Shown: positions 18,398 to 27,582 of the stretch, one piece after another
How positions within the stretch are numbered: the first letter of the stretch is position 1
Layout of the letters: each line of letters opens with the position of its first letter
Assembly (NCBI GenBank): GCA_964556005.1
Contig: CAZKUR010000015.1
Coordinates: 1 to 64,000, forward strand
DNA from: CAZKUR01 sp964556005
Lineage (GTDB): Bacteria > Bacteroidota > Ignavibacteria > Ignavibacteriales > Ignavibacteriaceae
Length of the DNA: 64,000 bases
Reading direction: 5' to 3'
Notes under the pieces: model-generated
What the model was told of the DNA's origin: nothing
Databases searched by the model: none
What the model saw: the letters and a program-made list of their open reading frames with translations, nothing else
Program-made: the position numbers and the translations under genes

Positions 18398-18425
18398 GGG
18401 TGCTGCAAATTTAATTGCAGCATCC
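18398..18425. terminator. Hairpin between convergent cydB and thioredoxin-TPR genes
   Basis: GGTGCTGCAA (from 18399) pairs with TTGCAGCATCC (to 18425) with one mismatch and an AT loop, seven bases after the cydB stop. It lacks a clear T-run on either strand, so its use as a bidirectional terminator is only likely. Confidence 0.45.
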
Positions 18426-18442
18426 TAATATTAATACAAAAC

Positions 18443-19258
18443 TCAAACATAAAGCGCACTGCCGAATTCCCTTCGATGTTTAATTGTAATTTCATTTTCT
18501 TCACCCAAGTATTTGAATATCGCAATGCAGGCTTTTCTTGCCCCGTCATCTTCATAAGATCTGTCGCTGCGAATTATTTCGATGAACTTGAATAATGCAG
18601 CATCGAAGTTTTTGGATTTTAAATCTTGTAAAGCTGAAAAATAAAGTTCTTTTACATCCGAATCAGCGAGATTTTCTTTTTTCTTAGCTTTATTGAGAAG
18701 TTCGACAATGGTCTGAATCGATTCAACCTGCTCGTAATTTTCCGGAACTCCGTCAATATTTTCGACTAACTTCGCAGCTTTCTCGGAATCATCGAATACT
18801 AAAATTTTACCTAACAAAAGTTTTACTTCTTCATTTCCCGGTTCGGTCGTTAAAACATTTTCGATGATCTTTTTTGCTTCGTCCGTTTTATTTTCTTTTA
18901 ATAAAATTTTTGCTTTTTCTATTTTCTCTTTTTCTTTACTCGGTATAACTTTTTTCAACCATTCTTCTACCTGGTATTCGGGAAGTGCGCCAGTAAATTC
19001 ATCAGCAACTTCGCCGTTTATAAAAAGCTTGACATTAGGAATTCCTCTAATTCCGTAACTTGAAGCAATTTCCTGGTTTTCATCGGTATTAACTTTAACA
19101 AGAATAAATTTATCCTGATATTTACCGGCCATTTTTTCCAGCATAGGCCCGAGAATACGGCATGGTCCGCACCACTCAGCCCAAAAATCCACAAGTACGG
19201 GCTTTTTAAAGCTTTGTTCAATCACATCATTTTGAAAATCATTCATCTCGTGATTCAT
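18443..19258 (-). CDS. Thioredoxin with C-terminal TPR domain (CnoX/YbbN-like)
   Basis: A 271-residue cytoplasmic protein. Residues ~8-110 form a thioredoxin fold with the redox-active WCGPC (Cys30, Cys33) and the cis-proline region GIRGIPNVKLF. The remainder is helical and TPR-like (LLKENKTDEAKKIIENVL, LLGKILVFDDSEKAAKL). This is the layout of CnoX/YbbN, a chaperone-holdase working with GroEL. E. coli CnoX lacks the CXXC, while here both cysteines are kept, as in redox-active versions. ATG at 19256-19258 is used; Met5 is an alternative. Confidence 0.88.
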   Translation of the reverse strand: MNHEMNDFQNDVIEQSFKKPVLVDFWAEWCGPCRILGPMLEKMAGKYQDKFILVKVNTDENQEIASSYGIRGIPNVKLFINGEVADEFTGALPEYQVEEWLKKVIPSKEKEKIEKAKILLKENKTDEAKKIIENVLTTEPGNEEVKLLLGKILVFDDSEKAAKLVENIDGVPENYEQVESIQTIVELLNKAKKKENLADSDVKELYFSALQDLKSKNFDAALFKFIEIIRSDRSYEDDGARKACIAIFKYLGEENEITIKHRREFGSALYV

Positions 19259-19445
19259 TTTTTATCCTGTTAATTCAATAAAATTTATTAAAGTATGATG
19301 CAAATTTCGCAAAAAGGATACACAATTTCATTATCGTATTTGTGAACTATAGTACTTTAGTCATTTTTAATAAAATAAAAAATGACGACATATTTTTTAA
19401 TTTTGACTTGGCTATTATCCTGAGAAAATTATTTATTGAATTTAA

Positions 19446-19476
19446 TTTCGTTTCTTAAAGCAAATCTTTATTTTTG
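19446..19476 (+). promoter_or_regulatory. Putative Bacteroidota promoter for the PfkB-mtnA-recO operon
   Basis: TTTC at 19446-19449, a 19-base spacer and TATTTTTG at 19469-19476. The latter matches the -7 consensus TAnnTTTG, and the spacer is the usual length. It lies 33 bp before the TTG start at 19510. This is inference from motif and position. Confidence 0.4.
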
Positions 19477-19509
19477 TAGTTTAATTCATAAAAAAACCGG
19501 GAGAGAATA

Positions 19510-20424
19510 TTGAGTTTATTAGTGGTCGGATCGCTCGGGCTTGATACTGTTCAAACGCCCTTTGATAAAGTGGAAAATGCTCTTGGAGGATCGGCAGTTT
19601 ACATTTCGCTTGCGTCGAGTTATTTCGGAGGATCTGTTGATTTAGTCGGTGTTGTAGGAACCGATTTCCCCAGTAAATATATAAAGCTGCTTGAAGATCA
19701 TAGTGTTGATCTTGAAGGGCTTCAAATTGTCGAAGGGAAAACTTTTAGATGGGCAGGAAAATATCATTATGACCTTAATGTCCGCGATACAATATATACC
19801 GAATTAAATGTATTTGAAAAATTTGATCCGGTTGTTCCGGAGAAATTCAGAAAGGCAAAATTTATTTGCCTTGGGAATATTGATCCCGTTTTACAATTAA
19901 AAGTGTTGGACCAGATGGAGAACCCCCAGTTTGTCGTATGCGACACTATGAACTACTGGATAGAAGGTAAAAGAGAGGAACTGATAAAATTACTGCCGCG
20001 AGCTAACGTGTTAATTATAAATGATTCCGAAGCGCGATTGCTTGCAAATGAACCTAATTTAATCAGAGCTGCCCGGAAGATACGTGAAATGGGGCCGGAA
20101 ATCTTAGTAATCAAAAAAGGCGAACACGGTGCTTTACTTATTTCCGACGAGTTTATTTTTTCCGCACCTGCGTATCCGCTTGAAATGATTTATGATCCTA
20201 CCGGGGCAGGCGATTCATTTGCAGGAGGTTTTACCGGGTTCCTTCACAGGGCACAAGATATAACTCCAGATAATTTAAAAAGTGCTGTTATCTATGGAAG
20301 TTCAATGGCTTCTTTCTGTGTTGAAAAATTCAGTACAAAAGGTCTGGAGGATCTTTCTTATCTTCAAATCCAGGATCGTTACAGAGAATTTATGAAATTG
20401 TCGAGGTTTAATGAATCGGAATAA
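19510..20424 (+). CDS. PfkB-family sugar/nucleoside kinase
   Basis: A 304-residue ribokinase-like enzyme. The N-terminal glycines GGSAVYISLASSYFGG bind substrate, the anion hole and catalytic Asp are in DPTGAGDSFAGGF, and NDSEARLLANE and VIKKGEHGALL are typical. It overlaps mtnA by 14 bp, so the two are tightly coupled. MtnA isomerises methylthioribose-1-phosphate; a kinase for methylthioribose or a 5-deoxyribose-like by-product would make sense, although the known methylthioribose kinase MtnK is not of this family. Adenosine-, ribo- or fructokinase activity is equally possible. Start is a TTG. Confidence 0.82.
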   Translation: MSLLVVGSLGLDTVQTPFDKVENALGGSAVYISLASSYFGGSVDLVGVVGTDFPSKYIKLLEDHSVDLEGLQIVEGKTFRWAGKYHYDLNVRDTIYTELNVFEKFDPVVPEKFRKAKFICLGNIDPVLQLKVLDQMENPQFVVCDTMNYWIEGKREELIKLLPRANVLIINDSEARLLANEPNLIRAARKIREMGPEILVIKKGEHGALLISDEFIFSAPAYPLEMIYDPTGAGDSFAGGFTGFLHRAQDITPDNLKSAVIYGSSMASFCVEKFSTKGLEDLSYLQIQDRYREFMKLSRFNESE

Positions 20425-21430
20425 TTATTTCTCAATTGCATTTAAAGAAAACAAATTAGTTTTTCTCGATCAGACTAAACTGCCATTAACCGAAGAATAT
20501 GTTGAAACTACGGACATCGAGAGAATAGCCGAAGCAATTGAAAGACTGGAAGTTCGCGGTGCACCATTAATCGGAATTACTGCAGCTTATGCAATGGCAT
20601 TGTCCGTTCAAAATATTTTTGATCCGGAAAAAAGAATAAAATCTTTCGACGATGCTTATAAAAGAATTTCAAAAACACGTCCAACTGCTGTGAATCTTTT
20701 TTTTGCAATAGACCGGATGAAAGAAATTTTTGAAGAGAATAAATCGAAAGAAAATTGTTTTAAAATATTATTGAAGACTGCCGAAGAGATTCATCAAAAG
20801 GATATTGATTATTGCAGAAGAATCGGAAAGAATGGTTTAAAAATTTTTAAAAAGAAGTCCAACATATTAACACACTGCAATACCGGAAAGCTTGCTACGG
20901 GCGGTGAAGGAACTGCATTTAGCGTGATCAAAACCGGATTTGAAAACGGCCTGGTAAATTTTGTATATGCCGATGAAACAAGACCTCTTTTACAGGGTCT
21001 TAGATTAACCGCATTCGAATTGGAAAAAAACGGGATTCCTTTCGCCGTGCAGAGCGATTCATCGGCCGCCTCATTAATGAAAGAGAATAAAATTGATTTC
21101 GTCGTTGTCGGGGCCGACAGAATTGCATTAAACGGCGATACTGCAAATAAAATCGGAACTTATAGTCTTGCAGTGCTTTGCAATTTTCATAACATACCTT
21201 TTTATGTTGCTGCTCCTTCGACTACTATAGATAGAAAAATTACATCCGGGAATGACATTATAATTGAGTATCGAAATAAAAATGAACTGAGTGAGGTTAG
21301 AGGCAATAGAATTGCTCCTGAAAATTATGAAGCATATTCGCCTGCTTTTGACGTAACTCCTTCACATTTAATTACCGGGATAATTACGGAAGAAGATGTT
21401 TTCTTTTTCCCTTACAATTTCATTCAATGA
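20411..21430 (+). CDS. mtnA: S-methyl-5-thioribose-1-phosphate isomerase
   Basis: A 339-residue aldose-ketose isomerase of the eIF2B-related family. It has ERLEVRGAPLIGITAAY, the catalytic Cys in LTHCNTGKLATGGEGTAF, DETRPLLQGLRLTAFEL, and the catalytic Asp in VVGADRIALNGDTANKIGT. The reaction converts 5-methylthioribose-1-phosphate to 5-methylthioribulose-1-phosphate in methionine salvage; some paralogues act on 5-deoxyribose-1-phosphate. No other mtn gene is nearby. It is coupled to the PfkB kinase upstream and to recO by an ATGA overlap. Confidence 0.92.
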   Translation: MNRNNYFSIAFKENKLVFLDQTKLPLTEEYVETTDIERIAEAIERLEVRGAPLIGITAAYAMALSVQNIFDPEKRIKSFDDAYKRISKTRPTAVNLFFAIDRMKEIFEENKSKENCFKILLKTAEEIHQKDIDYCRRIGKNGLKIFKKKSNILTHCNTGKLATGGEGTAFSVIKTGFENGLVNFVYADETRPLLQGLRLTAFELEKNGIPFAVQSDSSAASLMKENKIDFVVVGADRIALNGDTANKIGTYSLAVLCNFHNIPFYVAAPSTTIDRKITSGNDIIIEYRNKNELSEVRGNRIAPENYEAYSPAFDVTPSHLITGIITEEDVFFFPYNFIQ

Positions 21431-22170
21431 GTGAAATATTAAAAACCGAAGCAATTGTATTAAGTAAAATCAACTATAGTGAAAGCAGTAATATTGTATC
21501 TCTTTTTACAAAAGATTCGGGCAAGTTATCGTCAATTGTAAAAGGAGGAAGAAGATCCAAATCTAAATTAAGTTTAATTATAGACCCGCCAAACCATATC
21601 AGCACGGTACTTTTTAAAAAAGAATCAAGGGAAGTTCAAGTAATCTCTGAAGCCGATATCATTAGCCATTATCCTAAATTAAAATCGGATCTTGAAAAAT
21701 TAAAATATGCATATGCAATAATTGAACTCGTTAAGAATTTAACTCCGGAACACGAAGCAAACGAAAAGTTATTTCGCGGCGTCGTAAGAATCTTTACATT
21801 GATTGATTCATCAAACAAAAGTGCAAAAGAACTCTTTGCCAGGTTTTTTTTGTTTTTCTTATCGGTTATAGGATATGAAATTCAGATAGAGAAATGTTCC
21901 GGTTGCGGAAAATCAAACTTAAACGGTCAGCAATTGTCATATAATTTTGAAAATGGTATCTTATGTGAAGACTGCAAAATTAATTATATAGAATCCTTCT
22001 CAATTGATACGGAACTTTTTGACATGCTGAAAAGTCTAAAAAATAATTTTTCGGTCAAAAACTTTAATGAATCATTATTAAACCGTGCAATATTTTTTAT
22101 GGAGAGATTCTTAAAATATCATGTTTCTGATTTTAGAGGGTTGCAATCGTTGAAAATTTTTAATTCGTGA
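21427..22170 (+). CDS. recO: DNA repair protein RecO
   Basis: A 247-residue protein with an N-terminal OB fold (LKTEAIVLSKINYSESSNIV, and FTKDSGKLSSIVKGGRRSKS) and a helical C-terminal half. A zinc-binding set, CSGCGKSN and CEDC, follows. It helps load RecA on gapped single-stranded DNA together with RecR. The start overlaps the mtnA stop (ATGA). Confidence 0.9.
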   Translation: MSEILKTEAIVLSKINYSESSNIVSLFTKDSGKLSSIVKGGRRSKSKLSLIIDPPNHISTVLFKKESREVQVISEADIISHYPKLKSDLEKLKYAYAIIELVKNLTPEHEANEKLFRGVVRIFTLIDSSNKSAKELFARFFLFFLSVIGYEIQIEKCSGCGKSNLNGQQLSYNFENGILCEDCKINYIESFSIDTELFDMLKSLKNNFSVKNFNESLLNRAIFFMERFLKYHVSDFRGLQSLKIFNS

Positions 22171-22251
22171 GGCAGTATTAATAATTCTACTAATGCATTA
22201 TGCAGATTTAATAAATAGTAAAAAAGATTAGTATTCATTGGAGGAATAAAA

Positions 22252-23736
22252 ATGAAATCTAAAGGTTTGATAGGTGCGGTAATTTTATTGGTTGCCGGGA
22301 TTATCTTCGGCGCGATATTGGTTTCCGGCTTTGGTTTGGTGCGGCCCGGTTATGCCGATATAAATCTCGGTGCTGCAAATAGGCCGGTTAATTTGGATGC
22401 CGATGCTTCTTCATTCAGCAAGGCATTCATCGAAACTGCCCAAAAAGTATCTCCCGAAATTGTACAAATAAGTGTTGTTTCAAAAGTTAGCGATAGCTCT
22501 CCGCATAATTTCTTTTTCTTTCCATTTCAGACCCCGAAGGAAGAAGAAGGTACCGGAAGCGGCATTATTATTTCCAAGGACGGATATATAATAACTAATA
22601 ATCATGTTGTTGAAAATGCGACTAAAGTTACAGTAGGACTGTCTGATAGAAGATCATTTGATGCAAAAGTTATCGGTACCGATCCGTTAACAGACTTAGC
22701 AGTAATTAAAATAGATGCCGATAATCTCCCAGTTGCATATCTTGGTAATTCGGATAGTCTAAAAGTAGGGCAGTGGGTAATGGCAATAGGAAATCCCCTT
22801 TCATTAACTATGACGGTAACTGCAGGCATCGTAAGTGCGATTAACCGCGGTTCGTTGGGGTTAATAAAAAACAGCTACGGAGTTGAAGATTTTATTCAGA
22901 CCGATGCCGCAATAAATCCCGGCAACAGCGGCGGCGCTTTGGTTGATTTATCAGGCGCTGTAATCGGCGTAAACTCGGCAATAGCTTCAGGCAGAACAGG
23001 AACATATATTGGCTATGGTTTTGCTATTCCTATCAATTTGGCAAAAGCTGTGGCGAAAGATCTGATTGCACATGGCAAAGTAAACAGAGGATATATAGGA
23101 ATAAATATAAGCGAAGTAGATTACGCAATGGCAAAATCTCTTGGTATGGAAAAACCCGAAGGAATTATTGTCCAGGATCTTGTAAAAGACGGAGCTGCTA
23201 AAGATGCCGGAATTAAAGTCGGTGATGTTATACTTAAAGTTGACGGCAAGACAGTAAACAAACCGAATGAACTGCAAAGCTACATTGCAACTAAGGGCGC
23301 AGGTCAAACAGTAACTCTTACTATCTGGAGAGATGGAAAAGCCATCGAAAGAAAGGTAACTTTAAAAGCAAGAAATACTGAAGAAAAAACTGAACCGACT
23401 GTTAATAATGAAAGCAACAATGAGAATAACTCGGAAATCGCTTCAAGCGCATCTTTCGATAAATTAGGATTTACAGTTCAAAATATGACATCGGATCAAA
23501 AAAGCCAATATAATGTAGATCACGGTGTGATGATAACCGATGTTAAACAATATAGTGAAGCCGAAGACCAGCGGCTGGCAAAAACTATGGTAATTTTAGC
23601 AGCAGATGGTAAAAAAATAAATAATGTTGATGATCTAAAGAAAATCATTGATAGTAAAAAGGGTGGTGCCGTTTTGCTTAGAGTTACCGATTCAAAAGGA
23701 ACACAGGTATTTGTGGGGCTTGAAATCCCGCAATAA
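22252..23736 (+). CDS. degP: HtrA/Deg-family periplasmic serine protease
   Basis: A 494-residue protein with one N-terminal hydrophobic segment (residues ~7-30), so exported or anchored. The trypsin-like domain carries His118 (ITNNHVVENA), Asp148 (DPLTDLAVIKI) and Ser226 (NPGNSGGALVD). Two PDZ domains follow, at ~255-355 (RGYIGINISEVDY, DGAAKDAGIKVGDVIL) and ~400-490. The linker before PDZ2 is rich in Asn and Glu. The role is periplasmic protein quality control. A GGAGGA ribosome-binding site precedes the ATG, and a strong terminator follows. Confidence 0.93.
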   Translation: MKSKGLIGAVILLVAGIIFGAILVSGFGLVRPGYADINLGAANRPVNLDADASSFSKAFIETAQKVSPEIVQISVVSKVSDSSPHNFFFFPFQTPKEEEGTGSGIIISKDGYIITNNHVVENATKVTVGLSDRRSFDAKVIGTDPLTDLAVIKIDADNLPVAYLGNSDSLKVGQWVMAIGNPLSLTMTVTAGIVSAINRGSLGLIKNSYGVEDFIQTDAAINPGNSGGALVDLSGAVIGVNSAIASGRTGTYIGYGFAIPINLAKAVAKDLIAHGKVNRGYIGINISEVDYAMAKSLGMEKPEGIIVQDLVKDGAAKDAGIKVGDVILKVDGKTVNKPNELQSYIATKGAGQTVTLTIWRDGKAIERKVTLKARNTEEKTEPTVNNESNNENNSEIASSASFDKLGFTVQNMTSDQKSQYNVDHGVMITDVKQYSEAEDQRLAKTMVILAADGKKINNVDDLKKIIDSKKGGAVLLRVTDSKGTQVFVGLEIPQ

Positions 23737-23760
23737 TTTATTTCTTTAATTTAGCTTTAT

Positions 23761-23790
23761 AAACGCCCGGTTATTTCGGGCGTTTTTTTT
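23761..23790 (+). terminator. Rho-independent terminator after the Deg protease
   Basis: AAACGCCCG (23761-23769) pairs perfectly with CGGGCGTTT (23777-23785), with a seven-base loop and an eight-T run. It separates the protease gene from aroC. Confidence 0.9.
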
Positions 23791-23819
23791 ATCTTTATAG
23801 TGATAATTTATAGGAAGTT

Positions 23820-25037
23820 ATGATTCGTTTTCTAACTGCCGGGGAATCGCACGGTAAAGTTATATCTGCTATTATCGAAGGATTCCCGGCTAATTATTTT
23901 TTAACGAAAGAATTCTTAAATTTTCAACTAAAAAGACGTCAAGCAGGCTACGGTAGGGGTTTGAGGATGAAAATTGAATCCGATACGGTCGAAATTTTAT
24001 CGGGAATTCGTTTTCAAAAAACATTAGGAACTCCTATATTACTTATTATTAAAAATAAAGATTGGGAAAATTGGTCTGAAATAATGTCCGTTGAGCCTAT
24101 TAAACAAAGGATAGAAAAGATTACTATTCCGCGACCAGGCCATGCGGATCTTGTTGGAATATCAAAATACAACTTTAATGATATTCGTAATTCGATCGAA
24201 AGATCAAGTGCAAGGGAAACTGCAGCAAGGGTAGCCGTAGGAACAGTAGCACGCAGATTCCTGGAGGAATTCGATATTCATATCGGAAGTTATGTTGAAA
24301 GTATCGGCGGGATTTTTAGTGAAAAAGATTTTTCAAAAAAACTGTTTGAAAATAAATTACCCGGAAATTTCTCAGCCTGGAGCTTGAGTCAAAAAGCGGA
24401 TAAAAGCCGGGTAAGGGTTTTGGATAAAAAACAAGAACAAAAAATAATAGATAAAATAAAAGAGGCAAAAAAAAGAGGCGATACTTTAGGCGGAACTTTT
24501 TTTATTATTGCTACCGGGGTGCCCGTCGGCTTAGGAAGCTTTATTCAATATGACACCAAACTAAATGCAGAAATAGCTTCATCTATCATGTCGATAAATG
24601 CCGTAAAAGCAGTGGAAATCGGAACCGGTTTTAATTCTGCTTTAATATCCGGTTCGAAAAATAACGATGAAATAATATTTAAGAATGACGAATTGACTCG
24701 AAAATCAAATAAAGCAGGCGGAATAGAAGGAGGAATTTCTACAGGCCTTCCTATTATCGTTAGAGCTGCAATGAAACCGATCTCAACTTTAATGAAACCG
24801 GTTAAAAGTGTGGATTTAAAAAACCGAAAAGCCGTTGATGCAAGCAGAGAAAGAAGCGATTTTGTCGCAGTACCTTCTTGTGCCGTTATTGCCGAATCAA
24901 TGCTTGCCTGGTCGATTGCTAATTTTTTCCTTTTAAAATTCGGGGGCGATTCTATAGAAGAAGTTAAAGATAATTTCAATAACTTCACTAAAAAATTAAA
25001 TAAACGAATTCTAAATAACTTTAAGGTAAATAAATGA
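23820..25037 (+). CDS. aroC: Chorismate synthase
   Basis: A 405-residue FMN-dependent enzyme that makes chorismate from EPSP, the last common step to aromatic amino acids. The motifs are FLTAGESHGKVISAIIEGFPA near the N-terminus, RRQAGYGRGLRMKIE, SSARETAARVAVGTVARRFL, GGIEGGISTGLPI and the C-terminal RERSDFVAVPSCAVIAE. The length is slightly above the usual 360-390, with Lys-rich insertions around 180-220. It is coupled to the MBL hydrolase gene by an ATGA overlap. Confidence 0.95.
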   Translation: MIRFLTAGESHGKVISAIIEGFPANYFLTKEFLNFQLKRRQAGYGRGLRMKIESDTVEILSGIRFQKTLGTPILLIIKNKDWENWSEIMSVEPIKQRIEKITIPRPGHADLVGISKYNFNDIRNSIERSSARETAARVAVGTVARRFLEEFDIHIGSYVESIGGIFSEKDFSKKLFENKLPGNFSAWSLSQKADKSRVRVLDKKQEQKIIDKIKEAKKRGDTLGGTFFIIATGVPVGLGSFIQYDTKLNAEIASSIMSINAVKAVEIGTGFNSALISGSKNNDEIIFKNDELTRKSNKAGGIEGGISTGLPIIVRAAMKPISTLMKPVKSVDLKNRKAVDASRERSDFVAVPSCAVIAESMLAWSIANFFLLKFGGDSIEEVKDNFNNFTKKLNKRILNNFKVNK

Positions 25038-25675
25038 TCAAAATAAAAGGATTTTTATTTAACCTGTTTAATGAAAATACCTTTGTCGTTTATGATGAAG
25101 ATACAAAGGAATGCATGATTGTCGATCCGGGCTGCAGTAATGAACAGGAAGAAAAAATATTAAGCCGTTTTATTGAAGAAAAAAAATTAAAAGTTAAATA
25201 TCTATTAAATACACATTGCCATATCGATCATATTTTAGGCGTAAAATTTATAAAAGATAAATACCAGCCTGAGTACTTTATTCCGGAGAAAGATCTGCAG
25301 TTGATGGAAAGAAGCGCGGAACAGGCGCAATTATATGATCTAAAGTTGAAAAAACCACCTTTACCCGACGGATTTTTAACGGAAGATACTAAGCTGAATT
25401 TAGGCGCTTCCGGAATGAAATTTATCCACACACCAGGCCACACCGAAGGAGAGTACTGCATCTATTTCCCCAACGATAATTTTTGTATTACCGGAGATGT
25501 ACTCTTTCATGCAGGCATTGGCCGGACAGACCTTTGGGGAGGTGACTTCGACACTCTGATGAATTCTATTAAGGAAAAATTATTTTCTCTTCCCGATGAA
25601 ACTACAATCTATCCCGGGCATGGGAAAACAAGCACAATTGGTGAAGAGAAGGAATCCAATCCTTCTTTAGTTTAA
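25034..25675 (+). CDS. MBL-fold hydrolase of the glyoxalase II type
   Basis: A 213-residue metallo-beta-lactamase-fold protein. The zinc motif is THCHIDHI with the later ligands in HTPGHTEGEYC, GDVLFHAGIGRTDL and YPGHGKTS. This is the short hydroxyacylglutathione-hydrolase-like type without the C-terminal substrate domain of true glyoxalase II, so the thioester substrate is uncertain. It overlaps aroC by four bases. Confidence 0.88.
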   Translation: MIKIKGFLFNLFNENTFVVYDEDTKECMIVDPGCSNEQEEKILSRFIEEKKLKVKYLLNTHCHIDHILGVKFIKDKYQPEYFIPEKDLQLMERSAEQAQLYDLKLKKPPLPDGFLTEDTKLNLGASGMKFIHTPGHTEGEYCIYFPNDNFCITGDVLFHAGIGRTDLWGGDFDTLMNSIKEKLFSLPDETTIYPGHGKTSTIGEEKESNPSLV

Positions 25676-25904
25676 GATTTCGGTTTTTAATTCCCGGAAT
25701 AATTTACGTATTTAATAAATTTTGACTTTATTCATAAGGTATTAATGGCAATTTTTGTGCCTTTTTGAATTTTTAAATGGAATGCTATTTGTATCAAAAT
25801 GAGTATCGAGCATTTATTAAAAAAGAAAGATTAGTTATTAAAATACATAATGATTTTTATCTTTAAACAGTAAATAATTTTTATTTCTCTCAAGGCTTTC
25901 AAAT

Positions 25905-27449
25905 ATGCAGCAAAAAATTGACCAGCTCCTTAAAGTAAAAAATGAAGCAACCCTCGGGGGAGGCGAAAAAAGAATTAAAAGCCAGCATGATAAAGGTAAA
26001 CTTACCGCACGTGAAAGAATCGAACTATTGGTCGACGAAGGTAGTTTTAATGAAACTGATATGTTTGTAAAGCACCGTGCAACTGATTTTAACCTTGAAA
26101 AACAGCATTTTTTAGGCGATGGAGTAGTTACGGGTTTTGCAACTATAGACAGGAGGCCGGTAGCAATTTTCAGCCAGGATTTTACTGTTTTCGGAGGTTC
26201 ACTTTCCGAAGCCCATGCAGAAAAAATTATAAAGATCATGAATACTGCAATGAAAACCGGCATTCCTGTAATCGGGTTAAATGATTCCGGCGGAGCGAGA
26301 ATTCAGGAAGGCGTGGTCAGCTTAGGAGGATATGCTGATATTTTCCTTTTAAATACATTAGCTTCAGGGGTTGTACCGCAAATATCTGTTGTACTCGGTC
26401 CATGCGCCGGTGGGGCGGTTTATTCACCTGCAATTACAGATTTTATTTTTATGGTAAAAAACACCAGCTACATGTTTGTTACGGGCCCAAATGTAGTTAA
26501 AACCGTAACTCATGAAGATGTAAGTTTCGAAGAGCTTGGCGGGGCTGATACTCACGCAGTTAAAAGCGGTGTAGCACATTTTACCTATGATTCCGAAATC
26601 GACACATTGATGAACGTCAGGAAATTGATGAGCTATCTTCCGTTAAATTATATGGATCGATCTCCCGAGCTAAACTTTGATCCGAAAAATATTAAGCCGG
26701 ATAATGAATTAATAAAAATTATTCCCGATAATCCTAATAAGCCTTACGATATGAAAGAAGTTATCTACAGGCTTGTAGATGAGAAGGAATTTTTAGAGGT
26801 TCATGCAAATTATGCGGATAACATAATTGTGGGCTTTGCCCGCATCGGTGGAATGTCCGTAGGAATTATTGCAAACCAGCCAGCGGTTCTTGCAGGGGTG
26901 CTGGATATCAATGCTTCAACTAAAGGGGCAAGGTTTGTCAGGTTCTGTGATGCTTTTAATATCCCTCTGCTCGTTTTGGTTGATGTTCCCGGTTTTCTTC
27001 CCGGAACAGAACAAGAATGGAATGGAATAATCAAGCATGGTTCAAAACTTTTATATGCATTTTGTGAAGCTACAGTTCCGAAAGTGACTGTCATTACGAG
27101 GAAAGCATACGGCGGTGCTTATGATGTTATGAATTCCAAACATATTAGAGGCGATTTTAATTTTGCATGGCCTTCAGCTGAAATTGCTGTAATGGGACCA
27201 AAAGGAGCAGTTGAAATTATTTTTAAAAAGGAAATAGATAAATCGCCAGATCCTGAAAATGAATTGGAAAAAAAGCTTTCAGATTATATCGAAAAATTTG
27301 CCAATCCTTATAAGGCTGCTGAAAGAGGTTACCTGGATGACATAATTGAACCAAAGGACACAAAATTGAGACTTTACGAAGCTTTCACACTATTAAAAAC
27401 TAAAGTTGATAAAAATCCTCCTAAAAAGCACGGAAATATACCATTATAA
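25905..27449 (+). CDS. Acyl-CoA carboxylase carboxyltransferase subunit (propionyl-/methylmalonyl-CoA type)
   Basis: A 514-residue crotonase-type carboxyltransferase. It has HDKGKLTARERIELLVDEGSF, the first acyl-CoA oxyanion loop GLNDSGGARIQEGV, GPCAGGAVYSPAITDF, and the second half with VDVPGFLPGTEQEWNGI and AYGGAYDVMNSKHIRGD. It matches PccB or the alpha subunit MmdA of sodium-pumping methylmalonyl-CoA decarboxylase. No biotin carboxylase, biotin carrier or decarboxylase membrane subunit is adjacent, so which complex it joins is not decided by context. Confidence 0.9.
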   Translation: MQQKIDQLLKVKNEATLGGGEKRIKSQHDKGKLTARERIELLVDEGSFNETDMFVKHRATDFNLEKQHFLGDGVVTGFATIDRRPVAIFSQDFTVFGGSLSEAHAEKIIKIMNTAMKTGIPVIGLNDSGGARIQEGVVSLGGYADIFLLNTLASGVVPQISVVLGPCAGGAVYSPAITDFIFMVKNTSYMFVTGPNVVKTVTHEDVSFEELGGADTHAVKSGVAHFTYDSEIDTLMNVRKLMSYLPLNYMDRSPELNFDPKNIKPDNELIKIIPDNPNKPYDMKEVIYRLVDEKEFLEVHANYADNIIVGFARIGGMSVGIIANQPAVLAGVLDINASTKGARFVRFCDAFNIPLLVLVDVPGFLPGTEQEWNGIIKHGSKLLYAFCEATVPKVTVITRKAYGGAYDVMNSKHIRGDFNFAWPSAEIAVMGPKGAVEIIFKKEIDKSPDPENELEKKLSDYIEKFANPYKAAERGYLDDIIEPKDTKLRLYEAFTLLKTKVDKNPPKKHGNIPL

Positions 27450-27582
27450 TTGGAAATAAAGGATTTAAATTATTTATAATTCATTAAATATTAAACACTT
27501 GCATCATTTAGTTAATTATTTACTTGATTACAGAATTTATAACAACTAAATTGGACTTGCACTTTTAAATTTTGGAGACCGA

